This document shows, one piece after another, positions 1-5,314 of a stretch of 8,939 nucleotides of DNA. Origin of the DNA: Ruminococcaceae bacterium UBA5905 (GTDB lineage: Bacteria > Bacillota > Clostridia > Oscillospirales > Acutalibacteraceae); the NCBI GenBank assembly GCA_002431285.1, contig DJEF01000060.1, positions 378-9,316 of the forward strand, in the 5' to 3' direction. The translations under genes and the position numbers were made by a program. Within the stretch, counting starts at the first letter, position 1, and the number at the start of each line of letters is the position of its first letter. The notes beneath the pieces were generated by a model, which had not been told where the DNA came from, did no database searches, and worked only from the letters and a program-made list of their open reading frames with translations.

Positions 1-73
1 TGTTCAGTTCCCCGCCGATATAGCGGGCGGGCTTCTGCACCTGGAGCAGAAGGTCTTCCAAATGTTCTATCAT
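1..73 (-). CDS. B12-binding radical SAM protein, TIGR03960-like (5' end only)
   Basis: Only the first 24 codons lie in the window; the gene runs off its left edge. The peptide reads MIEHLEDLLLQ followed by VQKPARYIGGELN. The KPARYIGGE motif is, from memory, the hallmark N-terminus of the TIGR03960 family, radical SAM proteins with a B12-binding domain that are widespread in Clostridia. In those genomes the gene usually sits upstream of a DUF2344 gene, ribonuclease G and the L21/L27 ribosomal protein genes; that is family knowledge, not visible here. The ATG overlaps the stop of the rhamnosidase gene in an ATGA arrangement, so translation is probably coupled. I see no strong Shine-Dalgarno sequence in front of it, which fits coupling. 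The biochemical role of the family is not settled. The family call rests on a short but distinctive stretch. Confidence 0.72.
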   Translation of the reverse strand, partial: MIEHLEDLLLQVQKPARYIGGELN

Positions 74-2124
74 ACCGTTACCATCCGATCTTTCCGTTGC
101 ATTTTTTCCGGGTCTTTCCAAACGATCCGCCCGAATTCCGGATGCCGGGGCAGAATGTCCTCGATCAGCACCGAGATGGGACCGCTGGCCCATGGGTGGC
201 ACAGGCTGGTGTTCCACTTTTGCTCCTTGCCGAAAGCCTCAAAGCAGGTGGTACCGCCCTCCCGCACCATATTGTACCAGGAATGCTCCCCCGTTGAGGT
301 GATGAGCCGATAGGCGGCCGTTTCCCGTCCAGCACGACACAAGGCTTTAAGCAGGAACCACGCCACATACACCCCACAGCACAAGCCCTTTTCTTCCAGA
401 AAATCCGCCAGCCGCTCCGTATCCTCCGGGTGGGCAAACCTATAAAACAGGGGCAGGATGTTGGCGTGGAGAGAGCTATGCGCACTGCCCTCCGCATCAA
501 CAAACAAGCCCGTCTCCAGCCGGTAGAAGGTACGATAAAACGCCTCGATCAACGCCGGACTGCGCTTGGACTGCGGTTGTCCGAGGATCTCTCGTATCTG
601 CTCCGTCTGTATGGTACAGCCGATATAAAAAGCGTTGATCACATTATGACAGCCCTCGCCCACCGGATCGGGCAGCGGGAAATCGTAACCATCCCGGCAG
701 CCCTCCGGCCAATCCACCAGATTCCATTTGTCCCATACATGATCCAGCAGTCCGTCCGATCGAGCAAACTGCGCAAAATGCTGCAAAATCCCCTCGCAGA
801 CCCCCAGCGTCTGCTCGAGATACGCCCGATCCCCCGAATAAGCATAATGACGCAGCGCCAGCAACGGGAACTGGAGCGAATAATCCGCAATCTCCTGCAT
901 ATGACTGCCCGGCGTCACCGCCAGCAATCCCGGACATACGACGGCCGACTGCATCTGGTTGTCGATCGCCTTGCGCAACAGCGACAAATCGCCGGTCAAC
1001 AGCGACTGGGACGCACCGGAAATGGTCAGGTCCCCGGCATACTGGCCTTTCTCCCGCTGGGGGCAATCGGTGTACGTTTCCTGCGCCCCGAATTTGACCC
1101 CGTTTTTGCAAATTTCAAATACTGCTGCCAACACCTCGTCATCCGTCTCCAGCCGGCAGAAATCGCCGTCAAAGGGATAATGCCGCGCCGCTACTGTGCA
1201 GGTATCTACCTTTACACCATCATCCGGCATCAGCGTCACATATCGGAACGCCTTATAATCGTACTGCGTCCACTCATTTTCACCCTCGGCCAGCGTCCAC
1301 CATTCCTCATAGCGGCAGTTGCAGCGCATATCGAACCGGGTCTTTTCCGGGATATCTGCGGTTTCCTCCCCGCAGAGGATCCGCACACGCTGTCCCGCTT
1401 TTCCGGTCGCTCGCAGGTGCAAACTGCCGGTCAGCTCCTGACCGAAATCATAAAAGACACCGCCGTTCTCCAGCTGCTCTGCAGTGGCAGGCGTTCGCTC
1501 ATATACTTCCAATAGCTCCGCCGGCCTGTCTGCATATGTATAGTCCATCACCTTTACAGATGCTGCTACATAGGACACAGCCTGCAAACGGCTGTCATAG
1601 TCCTCCAGAAACTGCGTGTCGTAGCCCACCGTGCGATCGCCGGTGTAAGCATATATCTGCCCGCACTCCCAGCTGCCGTCGGTGGCAAACAGGATCCGTC
1701 CATCCGCCGCCGCTTCGGCGATCAACCCGATCCGGTCGTCTCCGCTCTGATAAGAGCGGCAGATCCGTCCGTGATAGTACACTTCCGCCGTCAACACATT
1801 TTCTCCCGGCTGCAAATAGGGCGCCAGCTCCATCTCGTTCCAGTAGTAGGCGAAGGCATATCCCTGGGCTGGGCCCTGACATACGTAGTGCCCGTTCAAA
1901 TACAGCTTATAGTAATCGTCGGCGGTGATGCGCAGGAGACAGCTTTCCGGTACGCGATCACAGGAAAAGGTCTTGCGGAACATATAGTGCAGCTGGTCCG
2001 GCAGCTCCCGGGGCGGCATCGCAAAAGGAATATGCTCCTTGTGCAGTATATCCTTCGGTCGAATATCCGCCCATTCCGCCGGACAGATCCACGCGGCGGC
2101 CAAAAAAATCGGTTTCTGACCCAT
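70..2124 (-). CDS. Alpha-L-rhamnosidase-like glycoside hydrolase (GH78 type), intracellular
   Basis: A 684-residue protein expected to hydrolyse terminal alpha-L-rhamnose (or a related deoxysugar) from glycosides in the cytoplasm; no signal peptide or membrane segment is visible. An N-terminal beta-sandwich region (about 45-145) carries YKLYLNGHYV. A second (about 220-300) has YDFGQELTGSLHLRATGKAG, typical of bacterial rhamnosidases. The (alpha/alpha)6 barrel follows from about residue 335. Its acidic motif is TDCPQREKGQYAGD, with D353, E358 and D365. This spacing (0, +5, +12) matches the catalytic acid cluster I recall for Bacillus RhaB rather than the commoner DERLGW form. The C-terminal TTCFEAF gives E629, the likely general base, and is followed by SLCHPWASGP with H643, both family signatures. 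The start chosen is the ATG with GAGGAGA seven bases upstream. An in-frame GTG 60 bases earlier overlaps the previous stop but has poor ribosome-binding context. The exact sugar is unproven. It is probably co-transcribed with the oxidoreductase before it. Confidence 0.85.
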   Translation of the reverse strand: MGQKPIFLAAAWICPAEWADIRPKDILHKEHIPFAMPPRELPDQLHYMFRKTFSCDRVPESCLLRITADDYYKLYLNGHYVCQGPAQGYAFAYYWNEMELAPYLQPGENVLTAEVYYHGRICRSYQSGDDRIGLIAEAAADGRILFATDGSWECGQIYAYTGDRTVGYDTQFLEDYDSRLQAVSYVAASVKVMDYTYADRPAELLEVYERTPATAEQLENGGVFYDFGQELTGSLHLRATGKAGQRVRILCGEETADIPEKTRFDMRCNCRYEEWWTLAEGENEWTQYDYKAFRYVTLMPDDGVKVDTCTVAARHYPFDGDFCRLETDDEVLAAVFEICKNGVKFGAQETYTDCPQREKGQYAGDLTISGASQSLLTGDLSLLRKAIDNQMQSAVVCPGLLAVTPGSHMQEIADYSLQFPLLALRHYAYSGDRAYLEQTLGVCEGILQHFAQFARSDGLLDHVWDKWNLVDWPEGCRDGYDFPLPDPVGEGCHNVINAFYIGCTIQTEQIREILGQPQSKRSPALIEAFYRTFYRLETGLFVDAEGSAHSSLHANILPLFYRFAHPEDTERLADFLEEKGLCCGVYVAWFLLKALCRAGRETAAYRLITSTGEHSWYNMVREGGTTCFEAFGKEQKWNTSLCHPWASGPISVLIEDILPRHPEFGRIVWKDPEKMQRKDRMVTV

Positions 2125-2180
2125 TGTACATTCTCCTCGTATGATTTCGTGTGGATAGAATAGCGGGCGCTGTTGTCCTC

Positions 2181-3170
2181 TCACATATCCGATCCCGGAA
2201 AACGGATCCCGGCTTCACGGCGGATGGTCTGCATACACCGGCTGACCGCCAGCGCCAAGCGGTCTCTGCCGTCCGGGGCGACCTGACCCGCCTCAATGCT
2301 GCGGGCAAAAGCCGCGATCTCCCGGCCCATGAGCACGTCCTTTTCGTCCGTACCGTAAACATTCCTGGGCGGCTGCCCGTTTTCACGCAGGATAATATTT
2401 GAGAGCTTGGAGATGGAATCCACCGTCACGCTTCCCTTATCGCCCAGAATTTCGCTGGGCGTCGCACCCTGCGCCGTTTTATTATAGGTCAGCGTGACCA
2501 GCTTATCGGGGTAGGACAGCAGCGCCGTACCCCAGCCGTCGGCGCCGGTACGCAGAAACCCCGCCGATGCCTGCACCCGCTCCGGCTCGCCGAACAGGTA
2601 CAGTGCGGGATACACACAGTAAACACCTAAATCCATCAAAGCGCCGGTGTGCAGCGCCGGATTGAAAATGTTCGGCGTTTCTCCCGCCAGATACGCCTTA
2701 TATTTTGAGGAAAACTGGCAAAACTGGAAATGCGCCGCCGTGATCGTTCCGCACTGTTCGACAGCCTGTTCCAGCAATGCGAGCTGCGGCTGATACAACA
2801 GCATGATGGCCTCCCGGAACAGCAAACCGCGCTCCAGCGCCAGCTGTTGGAGGGATTCCACCGCCGCCGGGTCGGCGGACAGCGGTTTCTCGCACAGCAC
2901 GTGCTTCCCCGCCTCCAAAAACAGGCGGCACTGGTCTGCATGACAGGCGTTTGGACTGGCGATATATACCAGATCCACGCGGTCGCTCCCGGCCATATCC
3001 GCCGGATCGGTGAACACGAATTCAGCCCCCGTTTCGGCCGCAAACGCCGTTCCCCACTCCCGGGAGCGGGAGCAGACGGCGGTCAGACGCAACAGCTCCG
3101 GGTATCGGGACGCGCCGTCGATCATGGAACGGGTGATCCACCCCGTGCCGACGACTCCATAGCGTAGCAT
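2181..3170 (-). CDS. Gfo/Idh/MocA family NAD(P)-dependent oxidoreductase
   Basis: A 329-residue cytoplasmic dehydrogenase, normal length for the family. The N-terminal Rossmann fold opens with LRYGVVGTGWI (dinucleotide-binding GxGxxG-like loop, residues 5-12), with VYIASPNACHADQ at 68-80. The EKPL motif, whose lysine is usually catalytic, is at 94-97. The second domain contains REAIMLLYQP (119-128) and GALMDLGVYCVYP (176-188). The D-x-G-x-Y form there, rather than D-x-G-x-H, is typical of the trans-dihydrodiol dehydrogenase/glucose-fructose oxidoreductase branch. The likely reaction is oxidation or reduction of a sugar or sugar derivative; the substrate cannot be read from sequence. The start chosen is the ATG seven bases after AGGAGG; the ATG six bases earlier is too close to that site. 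The rhamnosidase gene follows 56 bases after the stop on the same strand, so the two probably form a glycoside-use operon. Confidence 0.9.
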   Translation of the reverse strand: MLRYGVVGTGWITRSMIDGASRYPELLRLTAVCSRSREWGTAFAAETGAEFVFTDPADMAGSDRVDLVYIASPNACHADQCRLFLEAGKHVLCEKPLSADPAAVESLQQLALERGLLFREAIMLLYQPQLALLEQAVEQCGTITAAHFQFCQFSSKYKAYLAGETPNIFNPALHTGALMDLGVYCVYPALYLFGEPERVQASAGFLRTGADGWGTALLSYPDKLVTLTYNKTAQGATPSEILGDKGSVTVDSISKLSNIILRENGQPPRNVYGTDEKDVLMGREIAAFARSIEAGQVAPDGRDRLALAVSRCMQTIRREAGIRFPGSDM

Positions 3171-3211
3171 CGTCATTCCTCCTATCCTTTTATCCAATGG
3201 GAAGTGTCTAT

Positions 3212-3571
3212 ATGAAAACAATTGGGAAATACCTCATCGCCGGCGCTCTGGCCGGCGCCGCCAACGGTCTCTTCGGTGCGGGCGGCGGTCTTTTTCTTGT
3301 GCCGCTGCTGATCGGCTGGGCCGGCATGGAAGAAAAAAAGGCCTTTGCTACCTCTGTGGCCATCATCCTGCCTCTGTCCGCCGCATCCTTCGTGATGTTC
3401 TGCATCGGCGGAGGGCGGGTGTTCCGGGAGGCGCTGCCGTATCTTATCGGCGGCATCATCGGCGGCCTGCTGTCCTCACGGCTGTTCAAAAATATTCCCA
3501 CCGTATGGCTGCATCGCCTGTTCGGTCTGCTGATTCTGTACGGAGGAATCAAGGCGGTGATGCTGCCATGA
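3212..3571 (+). CDS. TauE/SafE (TSUP) family membrane protein, N-terminal half-size unit
   Basis: A 119-residue, very hydrophobic protein with about four membrane segments (roughly 6-37, 45-66, 75-90 and 100-117). The N-terminal AGAANGLFGAGGGLFLVPLL (residues 13-32) is the signature of the TauE/SafE sulfite/organosulfur exporter superfamily. Full members are about 250 residues with two homologous halves; this protein is one half. The start chosen is the ATG after GGAAG with a seven-base gap; an ATG 15 bases earlier has no ribosome binding site. The stop overlaps the start of the next gene, a second half-size member, so the two are probably translated together and assemble as a heterodimer. 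Only 41 bp separate it from the divergent oxidoreductase start, and no convincing promoter is visible. The transported substrate is unknown. Confidence 0.87.
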   Translation: MKTIGKYLIAGALAGAANGLFGAGGGLFLVPLLIGWAGMEEKKAFATSVAIILPLSAASFVMFCIGGGRVFREALPYLIGGIIGGLLSSRLFKNIPTVWLHRLFGLLILYGGIKAVMLP

Positions 3572-3930
3572 TGTGGATAAAAGGGCTGATCGGCGTCGCC
3601 ACCGGCATTATCAGCGGTTTCGGCATCGGCGGCGGATCGCTGCTGGTGCTATATCTGACGGTGTTCGCCGGGGTTTCTCAGTACACCGCCGGCGGCATCA
3701 ATCTGCTATACTTTATCGGCTGTGCACCGGCAGCGCTCATCGGGCATATCCAGCAGAAAAACATCGTGTGGCGCGCCGTCCTCTGGTGCGGTCTGGCCGG
3801 ACTGGTCACCGCCATCCCCGTGTCGCTGCTGGCGGCCAACCTCAACACCGGGCTGCTACACCGGCTATTCGGGGTGGTGCTCCTGTATATCGGCATCAAG
3901 GAGCTGAAAGCCCGGCCGCCAAAGACGTAG
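3568..3930 (+). CDS. TauE/SafE (TSUP) family membrane protein, C-terminal half-size unit
   Basis: A 120-residue membrane protein opening MMWIKGLIGVATGIISGF, followed by GIGGGSLLVLYL, which is the second-half counterpart of the TauE/SafE glycine-rich signature. About four membrane segments (6-35, 41-60, 68-89, 97-111) end in a cationic tail, KELKARPPKT. It is homologous to the preceding gene: both contain LHRLFG followed by a similar last helix and a GIK (LLILYGGIK versus VVLLYIGIK). The first ATG overlaps the upstream TGA (ATGA) and is followed directly by a second ATG, so the start could be three bases later. GGCGGTG upstream is a possible weak ribosome binding site. It is expected to pair with the preceding protein to form one transporter, probably for a sulfur-containing or other organic anion. 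A frameshifted full-length gene is the alternative. Confidence 0.87.
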   Translation: MMWIKGLIGVATGIISGFGIGGGSLLVLYLTVFAGVSQYTAGGINLLYFIGCAPAALIGHIQQKNIVWRAVLWCGLAGLVTAIPVSLLAANLNTGLLHRLFGVVLLYIGIKELKARPPKT

Positions 3931-3963
3931 GCGCTGCGTGTCCGGATCGCCCCGCAAGCCGCA

Positions 3964-4464
3964 TCAATCGTCGAATTGCGTCAGACACCCCTGTGTGCGC
4001 ATACCCGGGTAGCCCCATTGGCGCAGCACTTCGTAAACTCCCACAGCCACGGAATTGGACAGATTCAGCGAACGCGCCTCGTCCCGGTCGATCATCGGCA
4101 GCCGCACACAAGCATCCGGATGGGCGCGCAGCAGCTCCTCCGGCAGTCCACGCGTCTCCTTGCCGAATACCAGATAGGCGCCGTCCGGATAGGACACATC
4201 CGAGTGGATTTGCCGGGCCTTGGTGGAAAAATAAAAGAACGGGCCAGCGTTACGGGCGAAGAAATCATCCAGATTCTTATAATAGGTGATATCCAACAGC
4301 CGCCAATAGTCCAGGCCGGCACGCTTCAGCTGACGGTCGTCTATGGTAAAGCCCAGCGGTTCCACCAAATGCAGCCGTGCACCGGTGGCGGCACAGGTAC
4401 GGCTGATATTGCCGGTATTCTGCGGGATCTCCGGCTCAACCAGTACGATATTCAGTGTAGGCAT
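3964..4464 (-). CDS. trmL: tRNA (cytidine(34)-2'-O)-methyltransferase TrmL
   Basis: A 166-residue SPOUT-class methyltransferase that uses S-adenosylmethionine to methylate the ribose of the wobble nucleotide of tRNA-Leu isoacceptors (known for the family in E. coli, where the protein is of similar size). All three SPOUT motifs are visible: PEIPQNTGNISRTC (11-24), LVFGKETRGLP (98-108) and LPMIDRDEARSLNLSNSVAV (122-141). The last two form the knotted cofactor site. The start chosen is the ATG with an AAAGGGAG site about ten bases upstream and MPTLNIVLVEPEIPQNTGN at the expected N-terminus. The open frame extends 43 codons further upstream, but that stretch contains the promoter and is not conserved in type. 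The gene is monocistronic by appearance and converges on the TauE/SafE pair with a 33-bp gap, in which I see no stem-loop. Confidence 0.95.
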   Translation of the reverse strand: MPTLNIVLVEPEIPQNTGNISRTCAATGARLHLVEPLGFTIDDRQLKRAGLDYWRLLDITYYKNLDDFFARNAGPFFYFSTKARQIHSDVSYPDGAYLVFGKETRGLPEELLRAHPDACVRLPMIDRDEARSLNLSNSVAVGVYEVLRQWGYPGMRTQGCLTQFDD

Positions 4465-4497
4465 ATTCTGATTTGCTCCCTTTGTTGGTTTGCCAGC

Positions 4498-4527
4498 ATT
4501 ATACCAGAAAAATCCGATGGCGGTCAA
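4498..4527 (-). promoter_or_regulatory. Sigma-A type promoter for trmL
   Basis: On the minus strand TTGACC (4527-4522) is followed by an 18-base gap and a perfect TATAAT (4503-4498). Transcription would begin near 4491, about 27 bases before the trmL start codon. It is among the best-matching sigma-A promoters seen in the window and supports the short trmL start. Confidence 0.82.
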
Positions 4528-4577
4528 TATTTTTTTCGATTCCGGGCAGACTATCGGCAGAAAGGGGGCACAACGAT

Positions 4578-4760
4578 ATGTGCAGTAAGACAATGGGCGA
4601 CTTTATGAAAGGCATGGGCATGGGTTTACTGGTCGGCGGCGCGGCCGGAATTGTCACCACCTGCTATATGCAGAAGAACAAAAAAGGAATCAAGCGCAAC
4701 GCCGGCAAGGCACTCCATTCCATCGGCGATCTGCTGGATCATGTGACCGATATGTTCTAA
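4578..4760 (+). CDS. Small membrane protein of unknown function (60 residues)
   Basis: I do not recognise a named family. The protein starts MCSKTMGDFMKGMGMG and continues into a single glycine-rich hydrophobic segment (about 12-29). A cationic patch (QKNKKGIKR, 32-40) then leads to a probable amphipathic helix, GKALHSIGDLLDHVTDMF, at the C-terminus. The layout (one membrane anchor, positive juxtamembrane patch, short cytoplasmic helix) resembles YtxH-like small proteins of Firmicutes, but there is no decisive motif. The ATG is chosen because AAAGGGGG lies nine bases upstream; the frame is open for 35 further codons upstream but those overlap the trmL promoter region. The gene is divergent from trmL and is followed by a long hairpin that probably ends its transcript. 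I could not identify its own promoter. Confidence 0.72.
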   Translation: MCSKTMGDFMKGMGMGLLVGGAAGIVTTCYMQKNKKGIKRNAGKALHSIGDLLDHVTDMF

Positions 4761-4776
4761 CAGTTTTTTATCGGCA

Positions 4777-4847
4777 GAAACAGAAGTCCCAAAAGCGGGA
4801 TTCGGATCGTGCTATGAGCATGACCCGAATCCCGCTTTTTCTGTTTC
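4777..4847 (+). terminator. Long stem-loop, probable terminator of the 60-residue protein gene
   Basis: The arms are 4791-4805 (AAAAGCGGGATTCGG) and 4825-4839, pairing over about 14-15 bp. An outer nine-base extension pairs GAAACAGAA (4777-4785) with TTCTGTTTC (4839-4847) across a bulge at about 4786-4790. The loop holds a small nested helix, GTGCT/AGCAT. The run of five T residues lies inside the right arm rather than after it, so termination could occur on the inner stem (CGGGATTCGG arm then CTTTTT). It separates the small gene from the blaI promoter. Confidence 0.7.
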
Positions 4848-4884
4848 GGATGAAGATCCGTACTTATTCTCATGCAAAAAGTGC

Positions 4885-4913
4885 TTGACAACGCCATTCT
4901 AATCTGTTAGAAT
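4885..4913 (+). promoter_or_regulatory. Sigma-A promoter of the blaI-blaR1 operon
   Basis: A perfect -35 TTGACA (4885-4890), a 17-base spacer (4891-4907) and TAGAAT (4908-4913, five of six matches to consensus) form a strong promoter. The expected transcription start is near 4920, 32 bases before the repressor's ATG. Two palindromes overlap the spacer/-10 and the start region, which predicts tight autorepression. Confidence 0.88.
4896..4913. promoter_or_regulatory. Operator 1, BlaI-type palindrome over the -10 element
   Basis: ATTCTAATCTGTTAGAAT is a perfect inverted repeat of seven-base arms (ATTCTAA/TTAGAAT) around TCTG. It covers the last twelve spacer bases and the whole -10 hexamer, so a bound repressor would block RNA polymerase. 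It shares the CTAAtcNgTTAG core with operator 2, whose centre is 24 bp downstream. Confidence 0.85.
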
Positions 4914-4919
4914 ATCGTG

Positions 4920-4937
4920 GTACTAATCCGTTAGTAC
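4920..4937. promoter_or_regulatory. Operator 2, BlaI-type palindrome at the transcription start
   Basis: GTACTAATCCGTTAGTAC is a perfect inverted repeat of seven-base arms (GTACTAA/TTAGTAC) around TCCG, placed at about +1 to +18. It ends directly before the AAGGAGG ribosome binding site (4938-4944). The pairing of two similar palindromes before a BlaI-family gene is the normal autoregulatory layout for this family. Confidence 0.85.
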
Positions 4938-4951
4938 AAGGAGGTCAGTGT

Positions 4952-5311
4952 ATGAATACCCCCAAGATATTTGAGAGCGAATACCGGTTTTGCCTGATTC
5001 TATGGGAACATGAGCCCATCCATTCCCGGGAGCTGGCGCAGCTATGTCACGACCGGCTGGGCTGGTCAAAGACCACCACCTACACCGTCATCAAACGGCT
5101 GAGCGAACGGGGCGTGGTGCAAAACAAGGACACCGTCGTCACAGCGCTCATCAGCAAGGAACAGGCGCAGATTGCCGAGCTGGATGAGCTGATGAATAAA
5201 AAATTTGAGGGCTCGCTCCCCGCCTTTCTGGCGGCATTCACCCGCCAGCAGCACCTGTCCGACCGGCAAATTGCCGCCATCCGCCGCATCATCGACGAAC
5301 AGGAGGACTGA
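4952..5311 (+). CDS. blaI: BlaI/MecI/CopY family transcriptional repressor
   Basis: A 119-residue winged-helix repressor, normal for the family (about 120-140). The DNA-binding domain spans about residues 6-68, with ESEYRFCLILWEHEPIHSRE at its start and the recognition helix region in GWSKTTTYTVIKRLSERGVV (37-56), a BlaI/MecI hallmark. The C-terminal helices (72-116) correspond to the dimerisation domain. In characterised systems the repressor is proteolytically inactivated after the partner BlaR1 senses its signal. The two palindromes in the promoter are the likely operators. The ATG is well set by AAGGAGG seven bases upstream. The sensor gene starts three bases after the stop, with AGGAGG inside the last blaI codons, so the pair is one operon. 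The symbol denotes family, not beta-lactam function, since no beta-lactamase is present here. Confidence 0.93.
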   Translation: MNTPKIFESEYRFCLILWEHEPIHSRELAQLCHDRLGWSKTTTYTVIKRLSERGVVQNKDTVVTALISKEQAQIAELDELMNKKFEGSLPAFLAAFTRQQHLSDRQIAAIRRIIDEQED

Positions 5312-5314
5312 GCT

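Noticed and set aside
10..31. Small GC-rich inverted repeat (CCCGC/GCGGG) near the left edge
   Set aside because: It falls inside codons for the conserved PARYIGG motif of the radical SAM protein and has no T-tract, so it is explained by coding constraint.
430..1515. A 361-codon open frame on the plus strand
   Set aside because: It lies wholly antisense to the rhamnosidase gene, which has clear family motifs. The translation is rich in Arg/Gln/His with no recognisable domain, as expected for a shadow frame in GC-rich coding DNA.
2125..2184. GTG start giving the rhamnosidase 20 extra N-terminal residues, overlapping the oxidoreductase stop
   Set aside because: The overlap is tempting as coupling, but the internal ATG has GAGGAGA at ideal spacing and the extra residues do not look like part of the domain.
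3573..4289. A 238-codon plus-strand frame crossing the second TauE/SafE gene and trmL
   Set aside because: Out of frame with one well-supported gene and antisense to another. The product is Arg/His/Pro-rich low-complexity sequence without family features.
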